Positions 8,090-17,087 of a DNA stretch of 59,614 bases are shown here, piece after piece (within the stretch, counting starts at the first letter, position 1; every line of letters starts with the position of its first letter). Location: the NCBI GenBank assembly GCA_019113165.1, contig DXHV01000015.1, positions 1 to 59,614 on the forward strand, written 5' to 3'. The notes under the pieces were generated by a model. That model searched no databases. It was given only the letters and a program-made list of their open reading frames with translations, and was not told the origin of the DNA. This DNA comes from Candidatus Desulfovibrio intestinipullorum (GTDB taxonomy: Bacteria; Desulfobacterota; Desulfovibrionia; Desulfovibrionales; Desulfovibrionaceae). A program made the translations under genes and the position numbers.

Positions 8090-8665
8090 CTATTGAGCCA
8101 TGCCCTTGAAGGCCATGAAGGCCAGCGACATGATGCCTGCCATGACCAGTGCTATGGGCGTTCCTGCCATGGTCTTGGGCAGTCTGCAGGTATCCAGGCG
8201 TTCGCGCACGCCGGCCATGAGCAGCAGGGCCAGGAAGAAGCCCAGGCTGTAGCCCAGGGCATAAAGCAGGCTCTCCACAAGCCCGTAGCCCTCGCGCTGC
8301 ACCAGAATGGTGACGCCCATGACGGCGCAGTTGGTGGTGATGAGCGGCAGATAGATGCCCAGGGCCGAATAGAGCGGCGGCACCATCTTCTTCAGGAACA
8401 TTTCCACAAACTGCACCAGGGCAGCGATGACCACGATGAAGACAATGGTCTGCAGGTAGCCGAGATCAAAGGGGTTGAGCACATAGTGCTGAATGAGCCA
8501 GGTAAAGAGCGTGGCCACCACGATGACAAAGACCACGGCGCCGCCCATGCCTGCGGCCACACCCTTTTCCCGCGAGCAGCCGAGATAGGGGCAGTTGCCC
8601 AGAAACTGTGCGAGCAGGATGTTGTTGACAAAGATTGTTGCGACAAAGATCGTCAGGATATCCAT
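8090..8665 (-). CDS. rnfA: Rnf complex subunit A (membrane)
   Basis: 191 aa and almost entirely hydrophobic, with six predicted membrane helices. VNNILLAQFLGNCPYLGCS near the N-terminus is the conserved RnfA/NqrE pattern including cysteines thought to bind an intramembrane Fe-S cluster with RnfE. 3 bp separate it from rnfE. Confidence 0.95.
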   Translation of the reverse strand: MDILTIFVATIFVNNILLAQFLGNCPYLGCSREKGVAAGMGGAVVFVIVVATLFTWLIQHYVLNPFDLGYLQTIVFIVVIAALVQFVEMFLKKMVPPLYSALGIYLPLITTNCAVMGVTILVQREGYGLVESLLYALGYSLGFFLALLLMAGVRERLDTCRLPKTMAGTPIALVMAGIMSLAFMAFKGMAQ

Positions 8666-8668
8666 AGC

Positions 8669-9358
8669 TTAGCTCTCCTTGTCGTTCTTGCGGGCTGCTG
8701 CGCAGGCAGCACAGGCACCACCGCAGACCTGGCAGCCAATACTGACAAATTCCGAACCCTTGCGGCGATTCTGCCAGCGCGCCAGCCAGTTCATGCCGCC
8801 CAGGATGAGGCCGAGGCAGATAAAAGCGCCCGGAGCCTGCACCATGATCTTGAAGGGTTCAAAGCTGTCTCCGAAGAGCTGCATGCCGAACCATGTGCCG
8901 TTGCCCAGGATCTCGCGCAGGGATCCCAGGAAGGTCAGGGCTATGGTGTAGCCAAGCCCTATGCCCAGGGCATCTGCTATGGAATCGGGCACGTTGTGCT
9001 TGGCCGCAAAGGCTTCGGCACGGCCCAGAATGATGCAGTTCACGACGATCAGGGGCACGAAGATACCCAGCTGTTCGTAGAGGAAGTACACGTAGGCCTG
9101 CATGAGCAGTTCCAGTGCCACGACCAGAGATGCGGCGATGACAATGAAGCAGGCGATACGCACTGTCTTGGGGATGTATTTGCGCAGGGCCGAGACCAGC
9201 ATGTTGGAGAGCGTCAGCACGAAGATGACGGCAGCACCCATGCCGAGCCCGTTTTCTGCAGAGGTGGTCACAGCCAGTGTCGGACAAAGACCAAGCAGCA
9301 GACGGAACGGCGGCATTTCCTGCCACAGGCCCTTGGTGAATTCTTTAATGACAGCCAT
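8669..9358 (-). CDS. rnfE: Rnf complex subunit E (membrane)
   Basis: 229 aa integral membrane protein of the RnfE/NqrD family (FTKGLWQEMPPFRLLLGLCPTLAVT at the N-terminus, LIVVNCIILGRAEAFA in the middle). It pairs with RnfA. The C-terminal tail carries CQVCGGACAACAA, a cysteine-rich extension that I do not know from standard RnfE; it could bind a metal or cluster. Confidence 0.95.
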   Translation of the reverse strand: MAVIKEFTKGLWQEMPPFRLLLGLCPTLAVTTSAENGLGMGAAVIFVLTLSNMLVSALRKYIPKTVRIACFIVIAASLVVALELLMQAYVYFLYEQLGIFVPLIVVNCIILGRAEAFAAKHNVPDSIADALGIGLGYTIALTFLGSLREILGNGTWFGMQLFGDSFEPFKIMVQAPGAFICLGLILGGMNWLARWQNRRKGSEFVSIGCQVCGGACAACAAARKNDKES

Positions 9359-9367
9359 AGAGCACTC

Positions 9368-9946
9368 CTACTTGTTCCATTGCTTGACGATCTGGGGCTT
9401 GAGTTCCTGATAGATAGTGCTTGCCTTGTTGACCGCCTCGATGACGCCGGCACTGGAGATGGTCGCTCCTGACACGGCATCTATTCTGCCCCCTTGGGAG
9501 GACAGGGCCACCGGAAGGGCGGCGCCGCGGAACTGTTCGCTGAAGGCAGGTTCGCGCACTCTCATGCCCAGGCCGGGTGTTTCCTTGAGCGTGGTCATGC
9601 CGACGCCGGCCAGGCTGTCATTGCTGACATTGAACCCGATGATGACGCCCACGTCACCGCCATAGCCCTTGCCAAAGTTTTCCATGGCCACGCCTGTGAG
9701 CCTGTTGCCCACAAGACAGGGGAAGACGACCACTTTTTCGCCGCTTTCCCTTGTAAAGACATACCTGTCTGCCACGGGATTGTTTTCTGCCTTGTTGAAC
9801 ACGGAGGCGATGGCAGGCCCCTGAACATTAATCAACAGCTGTTCTTCAATGATGGGTGCTGTCACATTTTTCAGATAGGACAGGATGAAGCCCGAAAAGC
9901 TGCACAAAACGGTCAGCACCACGACTGTTCTTACCATGCTACCCAT
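9368..9946 (-). CDS. rnfG: Rnf complex subunit G (FMN-bearing)
   Basis: 192 aa. One N-terminal membrane anchor followed by a periplasmic FMN-binding domain. The flavin attachment motif SGATISS is present in VSGATISSAGV near residues 155-165; its Thr would be modified by ApbE encoded in the same operon. The gene is 1 bp from rnfD. Confidence 0.94.
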   Translation of the reverse strand: MGSMVRTVVVLTVLCSFSGFILSYLKNVTAPIIEEQLLINVQGPAIASVFNKAENNPVADRYVFTRESGEKVVVFPCLVGNRLTGVAMENFGKGYGGDVGVIIGFNVSNDSLAGVGMTTLKETPGLGMRVREPAFSEQFRGAALPVALSSQGGRIDAVSGATISSAGVIEAVNKASTIYQELKPQIVKQWNK

Positions 9947-9947
9947 A

Positions 9948-10901
9948 TTAACGTACTCCGAACGGCTTGGGCCGCACTAAGTCAAAGTACGGCGTAAGAA
10001 GAGATGCAACCAGGATGGCAAAGGGCGCACCGTCTGTATAACTGCCATAGGAGCGTATCAGGAACACAAGGATGCCGCAGGTCAGTCCGTACAGAATCAT
10101 GGCCAGGGAATGTGTCGGAGCGATATTGGATTCTGTGGCTATGAAGAAGGCACACAGAATGACAGAGCCTGTGAAGAGGTGGAAAGTGGGCGTGATGGTC
10201 GCTGTTTCCGCAAGGCTGTGCACAAAGGCAAAGGGAATGACCACGCCGGCGAGCACGCCGAGGACAATCTGCCAGCGGACGACGCCGCGGAAGAGCAGGT
10301 ACACGCCACCGACCAGGAGACCGCCTATCTGGCCCGCGCCCAGAGCGGATATCTGACGGCCGAGCAGGAGGTCGACCAGGGAGATGTCCTGGGCCCTGGC
10401 AACCCCGAGATACTTGAGAACAGCCAGGGGATCCTCGTAGTCCGAGGCAAGCTGCATCACGTTGGGATCCATGAACAGCGGGAAGGAAACAAAGAGGATG
10501 GCCCAGCCGATGAGCGGTGCCGAAACGGGATTGTCCCCAAGGCCGCCGAAGAGCATCTTGCCAAAGAGCATGGCACAGGCAGCGCCGACCGTCACCAGCC
10601 ACCAGGGGGCCGCAGCGGGCAGCAGGAAGGCAAAGAGCACACCGGTCACCACGGCCGAAAAGTCATGCACGGTCTGGCGGCGGTGCATGACGGCACAGCA
10701 CACCACCTCGACCAGGACACAGACCACCACCGAGAGGGCGACCACGCGCAGCGCCGGCAGGCCCCAGTTGATCAGGGCCATGACCAGGGCGGGTGTCAGG
10801 GCCAGCAGCTGATCCAGGCTCCTTTTGCAGACTGTTCTGCCGCAGTGCCAGTACGGCGGAGCACTCATGGCAAAAAGCAGGGAAGTTGTATTTGCACTCA
10901 T
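9948..10901 (-). CDS. rnfD: Rnf complex subunit D (membrane)
   Basis: 317 aa of the NqrB/RnfD/RnfE family, with eight to nine hydrophobic segments. SAPPYWHCGRT, LPAAAPWWLVTVGA and GDNPVSAPLIGWAILF match family blocks. Start ATG 10901 is taken because family similarity begins there and it overlaps the rnfC stop by four bases; an upstream extension of the frame is unlike RnfD. Where characterised RnfD has the FMN-accepting Thr in SGATPLA, this protein reads DYEDPLA, so the covalent flavin may be missing. Confidence 0.93.
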   Translation of the reverse strand: MSANTTSLLFAMSAPPYWHCGRTVCKRSLDQLLALTPALVMALINWGLPALRVVALSVVVCVLVEVVCCAVMHRRQTVHDFSAVVTGVLFAFLLPAAAPWWLVTVGAACAMLFGKMLFGGLGDNPVSAPLIGWAILFVSFPLFMDPNVMQLASDYEDPLAVLKYLGVARAQDISLVDLLLGRQISALGAGQIGGLLVGGVYLLFRGVVRWQIVLGVLAGVVIPFAFVHSLAETATITPTFHLFTGSVILCAFFIATESNIAPTHSLAMILYGLTCGILVFLIRSYGSYTDGAPFAILVASLLTPYFDLVRPKPFGVR

Positions 10902-12154
10902 GATCTGGCCTCTCCTGTAGTCGTCGCTTCTTCCTGAGCGTACAATCCTTCGGTTTTCAGCACACTGATGCCAAGCTTGGCCTTGGCCAGCCTGATGTAC
11001 TGCAGCACCGGCCTTCTGGCGATGCAGACATAGCCGCACAAACCGCACTCAAGGCAGCTTGTGATGTATTGTTCCAGACAGCGCTTGTGCAGACCGAATT
11101 CCGCGTAGCGGCTCAGCACGTCCGGCCGCAGGCGTGCCGGGCAGATGGCCACGCAGGATCCGCAGGAAACACAGGGACTGTGGCCTATCATGGGAGCGAC
11201 ACTGCCCTTTTCCACCAGGAAGAGGCCCGTGGCGCCCTTGGTGATGCTGCGGTCCTGCTTGTCAACGCTTTCGCCGCGCAGGGGACCACCGCGCACAATG
11301 GTATCGCCGGCACTGAGGGTCACCTTGGCAAATTCGAGGAGCTCGCCCACGGTACTGCCGTCGCGCACGATGTAGTTGCCGGTAAAGCTCAGGCTGCCGA
11401 TGGTGATGACCGTCTCTATGAGAGGTTTCTTTGTCATGGCCACATGACCGAGACTCCAGACATTGTGCAGGCCCACAATGCCGACGCCTTCCGGGCGTTC
11501 CCTGCCGGTCACGGCCTTGACCACCAGGGCATTCACGCTGGCCGGATAGCGGGAAGGGACAGGAACAACCTCGAAGTCATGCACCTTGACCTTCAGTTCC
11601 TCGGGCACGGCCAAAATGATGCGCTGTGCCCGGGAGAGCCGTCTCAGCATGGTGAGGCCGGCGGAAAGCGTTCTTGTGTGCGTCAGCAGCATGGGCTCTG
11701 CCCAGGTGACGCCGGGATCCGGGTTCTGGCAATTGACGATGAGGGTCTCGCATTCCTGGCCCAGGGACTTCGTGTTCAGGCCCAGGGCCTTGAGCACGGG
11801 GACAAGCGCTTCGCCCCGTTCCTCGCAGGCCAGAATGTCCGTCTCCGGGACCGCCTCGCAGGCAGCCTTCATCTCCTCGGTGGGCTCCACATGTTTCACA
11901 AAGACACTGCGTTCGGTAATATCGGTGATTTCCCCGTACATGGGCGCAAAAAGATCACCCTTGCCTGCAAAGGGATGAGTGGCAAGGTGCATGTAGGGAT
12001 GCACCAGCGTCTTTTTCTTGATGCCCTCGTCAATGGCAAAGCCTTCCCTGTTCAGGCGAACAAACGTGGGCTCCGGCCCCTGTCCAAAACGCTCGCGCAC
12101 ATTGCTTACGAGATGGAAACGGGGATCTGTCAGCATGGTAAACAATTCTTTCAT
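10898..12154 (-). CDS. rnfC: Rnf complex subunit C (iron-sulfur, NADH-dehydrogenase-like)
   Basis: About 418 aa. The middle shows the RnfC/Nqo1-like fold (…AVPEELKV…, TIGSLSFTGNYIVRDG… which fits the SLBB region). Two C-terminal 4Fe-4S motifs are present: CVSCGSCVAICP and CLECGLCGYVC. It acts on the cytoplasmic side. Start uncertain: ATG 12154 gives an N-terminus MKELFTML, while an in-frame GTG at 12187 abuts an AAGGAGG. It is placed between the decahaem cytochrome gene and rnfD. Confidence 0.92.
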   Translation of the reverse strand: MKELFTMLTDPRFHLVSNVRERFGQGPEPTFVRLNREGFAIDEGIKKKTLVHPYMHLATHPFAGKGDLFAPMYGEITDITERSVFVKHVEPTEEMKAACEAVPETDILACEERGEALVPVLKALGLNTKSLGQECETLIVNCQNPDPGVTWAEPMLLTHTRTLSAGLTMLRRLSRAQRIILAVPEELKVKVHDFEVVPVPSRYPASVNALVVKAVTGRERPEGVGIVGLHNVWSLGHVAMTKKPLIETVITIGSLSFTGNYIVRDGSTVGELLEFAKVTLSAGDTIVRGGPLRGESVDKQDRSITKGATGLFLVEKGSVAPMIGHSPCVSCGSCVAICPARLRPDVLSRYAEFGLHKRCLEQYITSCLECGLCGYVCIARRPVLQYIRLAKAKLGISVLKTEGLYAQEEATTTGEARS

Positions 12155-12203
12155 ATGCTTTGCGCATCCCGCAGCCGCAGGACACACCCTCCTTCTCGAG
12201 CTG

Positions 12204-12998
12204 TTACTTCATGTGGCACTGAGCGCAGTCCTGCTGCGTGCGCGGACCCGCATTCCTGGCAGTATGGCATCCCATGCAGGATGCATGATGTGCCTGCATT
12301 CTGTTGGGAAGCAGCTTGTCAATCTTCTGCTCATGGCAGGCCGAGCAGGTCTGGGTTTCCATGTTCTTGTGGAGCCGTTCTCCGGGCTCGACAGAAGCTG
12401 GCGCCTTGTCAAAGTGGCATTGCACGCAGCCGCGGGCCTTCTTGGCAAACCATTCCTCGTGGCAGGAGATGCACTTGCTGTGCACGGCATCGGCAAGGCT
12501 CGGAGGTTCTCCTTCGACAAACTTGGCTCTGGACGGAGCCTTGCCCGCCTCATGGCAGTCGGCACAATTGGACGGCGTCTCTTCTATGGACGTATCGGCA
12601 TGATGGCATGAAGTACAGTCCAGACCGAGGCTTTCACTGTGCATGGCATGTCCCCAGTCCTGGCTGCCCGGCACATAGTGGTGACAGACAATGCAGGATT
12701 CTTCGGAGAAGCTGGTAACATGCTCGGCAACGAAAGTTTCATTCACAGTGACACCGTGGCATTGATTACAGGCCATGGGCTTTTCTGCGCCGTAAACAAG
12801 CTCATGATGACAGGACAGGCAGGATTCGGCCCATTTCTCATGTTTGCCATGCTCGAAGACCACAGGTCCGCCTGTGTTAATCATGGCAATTCTCTTGGGA
12901 ACAGCGTCATCGGTCTCGGGAAGCAGATAGCCGAAAAGTGCTATTATGGCTAAAAGAGCAGTCACGAGTACAATGGGGATAAAACGTTTATTGAGCAC
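12204..12998 (-). CDS. Decahaem c-type cytochrome associated with Rnf
   Basis: 264 aa with ten CXXCH haem-binding motifs (CLSCH, CNQCH, CIVCH, CTSCH, CADCH, CISCH, CVQCH, CSACH, CMGCH, CAQCH), so ten haems. A hydrophobic N-terminal segment (residues 6-24) acts as signal or membrane anchor, placing the haems in the periplasm. It starts the operon, with GTG at 12998. A multihaem cytochrome at the head of the rnf operon is known in Desulfovibrio and would connect Rnf to the periplasmic cytochrome c3 pool. The haems would be inserted by the Ccm proteins encoded divergently. Confidence 0.93.
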   Translation of the reverse strand: MLNKRFIPIVLVTALLAIIALFGYLLPETDDAVPKRIAMINTGGPVVFEHGKHEKWAESCLSCHHELVYGAEKPMACNQCHGVTVNETFVAEHVTSFSEESCIVCHHYVPGSQDWGHAMHSESLGLDCTSCHHADTSIEETPSNCADCHEAGKAPSRAKFVEGEPPSLADAVHSKCISCHEEWFAKKARGCVQCHFDKAPASVEPGERLHKNMETQTCSACHEQKIDKLLPNRMQAHHASCMGCHTARNAGPRTQQDCAQCHMK

Positions 12999-13718
12999 CC
13001 TACAACACCCCCGCGAAGAAAGAATTTTTCACAGATCTCAACCTCATTAGGAGGCTATTTATCATGGTCTAACACAGTCTTTGGATATATGAAAGGGGAA
13101 AACAATCATTTTGTTGAAAAATTTCCATTTTATTTTTTTCTATTGTGAAAAAAATAACAGTCAAACAACAAAAGAAGAGACTGATTATTCAATCAATCAG
13201 TGCTACACAGATTGAGAGTGCCTGTTTTTTTGCAGGGTCAGGGACGGTGCTCTCTCTTTCATCCGTGGTCATCACAGATGCACTTTGCCGGCATTTTTTT
13301 AAAGCCGCATGACTTTTTACCAAACTGGCCGGTTTTCACTGTATATTTTTGAGAGAATTCCCTGGTAGTGCCACAGTGTATTGACGGGCAAGGCCAGGAA
13401 TAGTTCTTCCAGTTCGACTGTGCAGCGCAACAAGAGAAAAAAAAGCTTTGCGGTGAAGCAGAAAACTGTCTTGTGACAAAAAAAACGGTTTTGTGTCAGT
13501 GGCAGCTGTTTCAGAACCTGACTCTATTCGGAAAAGACAGCTTAATACAGGAAAGTACACCGCTTTTTCACTTGTCCAGCCTTCCATTGTCCCTCCTTTT
13601 TTTGCTATTGATGTTTATTACTACTTGCCTCTTTGCAAGGGAGCAGATACACTCGGTTTTCCCAAAAAATTTTTTTGCCCTGTCCATCTCCAGAGTATTC
13701 CTATCCATGAGGTAGCGC
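12999..13718. other. 720-bp divergent intergenic region (rnf operon / ccm operon)
   Basis: AT-rich with no convincing gene. It must hold the divergent promoters. For the rnf side, TTGACT (13164-13159 on the minus strand) with a 16-bp spacer to TAGAAA (13142-13137) is a weak promoter candidate. An AGGAGG followed by ATG GTC TAA lies at about 13051-13071 on the plus strand, but the reading frame is only two codons long. No clear ccm promoter was found. Confidence 0.5.
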
Positions 13719-14138
13719 ATGGCTCGCACTACAAAGAAAAACTCCTGTATGTATGCCTTCATCGCCCTGCTGTTTCTCGGCGGTGTGGGCTATCTTATCT
13801 TCTCCGGTCTGAGCGAGAACAGCACCTACTTCCTCGATGTCGCCGAAGCCAAGGTGCAGGACCAAAGCAAGCTTGGAAACATCCGCCTCTTCGGAACCGT
13901 GCAGAACGGCACCATCGTGCCGCCCAGCGAGGGACTTGGCGTCAGCTTCAATCTTGAGGATCAGCACGACAAGTCCCAGACCATGCAGGTGCGCTATACC
14001 GGCATTGTTCCGGATACCTTCAAGGATGGCGCGGAAGTCATTGTGGAAGGGGGTGTTCAGCCCGACGGAACTTTCTCGGCCAAGGTGCTCATGACCAAGT
14101 GCCCCTCCAAGTACCAGAAGGAAAACCGTACCAGCTGA
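13719..14138 (+). CDS. ccmE: CcmE, haem chaperone of cytochrome c maturation (Cys-type)
   Basis: 139 aa, one N-terminal membrane helix and a periplasmic beta-barrel domain (LGNIRLFGTVQNGTIV, FNLEDQH, VRYTGIVPDTFKDGAEVIVEG). CcmE covalently carries haem from CcmC to CcmF. In most bacteria the haem-binding site is H-x3-Y; here it is C128-P-S-K-Y132. This Cys variant is known from Desulfovibrio and archaea and belongs to the so-called System I*, which lacks CcmH. A terminator directly behind it (14153-14198) separates it from ccmF. Confidence 0.95.
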   Translation: MARTTKKNSCMYAFIALLFLGGVGYLIFSGLSENSTYFLDVAEAKVQDQSKLGNIRLFGTVQNGTIVPPSEGLGVSFNLEDQHDKSQTMQVRYTGIVPDTFKDGAEVIVEGGVQPDGTFSAKVLMTKCPSKYQKENRTS

Positions 14139-14152
14139 CCCAAAGGTACAAC

Positions 14153-14200
14153 GCAGAGAAACCTGTCTGCCGACATGCGGGTTTCTCTGCCTCTTTTTTG
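14153..14200 (+). terminator. Terminator behind ccmE
   Basis: Stem GCAGAGAAACC (14153-14163) / GGTTTCTCTGC (14180-14190), 16-nt loop, then CTCTTTTTTG. The following ~230 bp up to ccmF contain further short inverted repeats (for example around GGATCC at 14299), but nothing I can name. Confidence 0.8.
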
Positions 14201-14431
14201 TCTGTCCCAAGGTACATCCCTTCCGCCAGCTCCTGACGATCCCAAGGAAAGACAGTCCTGAAAAAAGACGATCTGAAACGGAAGATCCCCGAAAAGAGGA
14301 TCCGTATCACAGATCTCCTCTCCGAAGATCCCGTAGTATGGAGTACCCTTCCCGCACCTCCCCAAAGATCATCCGGAATTCCGCTCAAGTCTGTCTGTAA
14401 GGATCTCCAAGGTTCACCAAGGTTTGCCTCC

Positions 14432-16327
14432 ATGTACACCCTTGCCTTTGCTCTTCTGCTCCTGGCCCAGATTGCCTCCATTGCCGCTGCCGGCCTTGCC
14501 CTGATCCAGGCCTGGAACCACAGGACCACCGGCGTGGTCCTGGTGGAAAAAGCCCATCTTGTCGTGAGCACGGCCTTCGGCCTTGCCTCCGGCATCCTGC
14601 TCTATGCCCTGGTCCAGCGCGACTACAGTCTGGAATACGTTGCCAGCTACACAGACAATGCCCTCGAGACCTTCTACCGCCTGGCCGCCTTCTGGGCAGG
14701 CCAGCCCGGTTCCCTGCTCTTCTGGGCACTGGCCGTGGCCATTTCGGGTTCGCTCTTTGCGCTGACCCGCTCCTATGCAGAACTGCCTGCAAGGACCAGG
14801 CTGTGGTACTGGATTTTCTTCTTTGCCATCACGGGCTTCTTTGCCACCCTGCTCGCCCTGTGGAGCAACCCCTTCATGCAGATACATCCGGCACCGCAGG
14901 ACGGGCGGGGCCTGAATCCCCTGCTTCAGAACCCCGGCATGATCTTCCATCCTCCGCTGCTCTTCCTTGGCTACGGCGGCTTTACCGTGCCCGCCTGTGT
15001 GGCCCTGGCCCAGGGCGTCTGCGGCAGGGAAGGCCGTCCCTGGTATCAGACCACACGCGTCTTCTTCATCACTGCCTGGTGCTTTCTCACTGCCGGCATT
15101 CTGCTCGGTGCCTGGTGGGCCTACATGGAACTCGGCTGGGGCGGCTACTGGGGCTGGGATCCCGTGGAAAATGCCTCCCTCATCCCCTGGCTCATCGGCA
15201 CGGCCACCCTGCACACCCTTATTATTGAGCAGGGACGGGGCAAGCTCACGCGCATCAACATCCTGCTCGTCAGCCTGACGACCATTTCTGGCTTCTTTGC
15301 CACCTTCCTGGTCCGCAGCGGCATCATCGACTCCGTGCATGCCTTCGGCCAAGGCCCTGTGGGCGTGCCCCTGCTGGTCTTCATGGCCTTTGCCCTCCTG
15401 GCCACGCTGCTCATTGTCCTTTCCTCGGAAAGGGGCCAGGGCAGTCTGGAAAATCCCTTCTCCCGCGAGGGTGCCCTCTGCCTGACAGCCTGGATCTTCC
15501 TCATTCTCGGCTTCATCATTCTGTGCGCCACCATGTGGCCTGTCATCAGCCGCCTGTGGAGCTCTGCGCCCATGGGCCTGGACGCCAACTTCTACAACAG
15601 GGTCTGCCTGCCCTTGGCCACACTGCTCCTGGTTGTCATGGCTCTGTGCCCCTGGCTTTCATGGAAGCTGGGCTTCAAGGAACACAAGGGCCTTGTCATC
15701 GCCCTGGCCGGCGGCCTTGTTCTGGCAGGACTCGCCTGGTATCTTTCCTATGAGAAGATCCATCCTCTTGTCAGCCAGTTTGCCGCAGGCGCTATCCTTC
15801 TTGGCTGTCTTGTCCTGGCTGCCAGACGGCTTGCGCACAAAACGAGCTTCCGCCTGGGCACCATTGGCTGCCATCTGGGTGTTGCCCTGTGTGCCCTGGG
15901 CATTGCCTTCTCCGGGCCCTACAAGCTGACCCGCGACCTTGTCCTGGAAGAAGGGCAGAGCGCACAGATTGACGCCTACGAGGTCCGCCTCAAGTCTGCG
16001 GGCACCGGACGGGGCCCTGATTACGAATACCTGCGGGCAACCCTGGAAATCAGGGACAGCTCCGGCACTCTGGTCAACACCGTCTCCCCGGAAAAGCGGG
16101 CCTATGACAAGTTTGCCGGCATGTACTTCTCTGAAGTCGACGTGGCCAGCAGCTTCGGCAAGGAAGTCTATGCCTCTGTTTCCGGTCTGGACAGCAGGGG
16201 CAGGATTGTCGTCCAGGTCAGCATAGAACCCCTGGTGAGCTGGATCTGGGTCGGCGGCATCTTCATGTCCCTCATTCCCCTGCTCAATATCCGGGCCAGG
16301 GGCAGGGCAGACCAGAAGTCCGCCTGA
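14432..16327 (+). CDS. ccmF: CcmF, haem lyase subunit
   Basis: 631 aa polytopic membrane protein. The WWD haem-handling domain is present (AWWAYMELGWGGYWGWDPVENASLIPWL), as are PGSLLFWAL and TRINILLVSLTTISGFFATFLVRSG. CcmF joins haem from holo-CcmE to apocytochrome thiols in the periplasm. A soluble domain near the C-terminus (residues about 515-600) is followed by a last membrane helix. It is separated from ccmA by 70 bp. Confidence 0.95.
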   Translation: MYTLAFALLLLAQIASIAAAGLALIQAWNHRTTGVVLVEKAHLVVSTAFGLASGILLYALVQRDYSLEYVASYTDNALETFYRLAAFWAGQPGSLLFWALAVAISGSLFALTRSYAELPARTRLWYWIFFFAITGFFATLLALWSNPFMQIHPAPQDGRGLNPLLQNPGMIFHPPLLFLGYGGFTVPACVALAQGVCGREGRPWYQTTRVFFITAWCFLTAGILLGAWWAYMELGWGGYWGWDPVENASLIPWLIGTATLHTLIIEQGRGKLTRINILLVSLTTISGFFATFLVRSGIIDSVHAFGQGPVGVPLLVFMAFALLATLLIVLSSERGQGSLENPFSREGALCLTAWIFLILGFIILCATMWPVISRLWSSAPMGLDANFYNRVCLPLATLLLVVMALCPWLSWKLGFKEHKGLVIALAGGLVLAGLAWYLSYEKIHPLVSQFAAGAILLGCLVLAARRLAHKTSFRLGTIGCHLGVALCALGIAFSGPYKLTRDLVLEEGQSAQIDAYEVRLKSAGTGRGPDYEYLRATLEIRDSSGTLVNTVSPEKRAYDKFAGMYFSEVDVASSFGKEVYASVSGLDSRGRIVVQVSIEPLVSWIWVGGIFMSLIPLLNIRARGRADQKSA

Positions 16328-16397
16328 TGAAGGGGTCCAAAAGGAGTCCCCTTCTCCTCCATTCCTGCGCACCGACCCCTTCTTTGGTGGGCCTGAT

Positions 16398-17087
16398 ATG
16401 ATTACACTCAAGCACGTGAGCAAAAGCTTTGCTGCCAGACTGCTCTTCAGGGATGTCACGGCCTCCTTTGCCAGTGGAGCCGTGCATCTCGTCCTCGGCA
16501 GAAACGGTTCCGGCAAATCCACCCTGCTGCGCCTCATCGGAGGCCTGAGCAGGGTGACCTCCGGCGAGATCGCCTTTGCCAGAGACGATGCCCGCATAGG
16601 CTACCTCGGACATGCCACCTTCCTCTATCCCAATCTGACCGCCTACGAAAATCTGGCCTTCTGGCAGAAGGCCTATGGCCAGAGTGCACAGGAACAGGCC
16701 ATTCTGAAGATGCTCGCCCATGTAGGGCTTGCGCCCTTTGCCCATTCAAGGGTCGGCGTCTTCTCCCGCGGCATGGCCCAGCGCCTGAGCCTTGCCAGGG
16801 TCCTGCTGCTCAGGCCGGACATCTACCTGCTGGATGAACCGGAAACAGGACTGGACAAGACCTCGAGGGCCCTTCTGCAGGATGAAATACTGAAGGCCAG
16901 AGCAGGCAATGCCTGCATTCTCTGGGTCAGCCACCTGGCCGAGGAACAGGGGCTGGCAGACACCATCTGCACGGTGCAGCAGAAGACCCTGGTCTGCCGG
17001 CAGGCACGACCACAGGCCGAGGCTGAAGCAGACGTCAAAACAGGAGAGGAAACGGAGAACGCACAGGAGGGGAACGGACAATGCTGA
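16398..17087 (+). CDS. ccmA: CcmA, ABC transporter ATPase
   Basis: 229 aa. Walker A GRNGSGKST at about 33-41, signature FSRGMAQRLSLARV, Walker B IYLLDEPETGLD. It powers release of holo-CcmE from the CcmABCD complex. The C-terminus has an extra hydrophilic tail of about 25 residues. Its end overlaps the ccmB start (ATGCTGA, 17081-17087). Confidence 0.94.
   Translation: MITLKHVSKSFAARLLFRDVTASFASGAVHLVLGRNGSGKSTLLRLIGGLSRVTSGEIAFARDDARIGYLGHATFLYPNLTAYENLAFWQKAYGQSAQEQAILKMLAHVGLAPFAHSRVGVFSRGMAQRLSLARVLLLRPDIYLLDEPETGLDKTSRALLQDEILKARAGNACILWVSHLAEEQGLADTICTVQQKTLVCRQARPQAEAEADVKTGEETENAQEGNGQC

Noticed and set aside
13051-13071. AGGAGG followed by ATG GTC TAA, a possible two-codon leader.
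   Set aside because: Too short to be supported by sequence alone, and no gene follows it closely on that strand.
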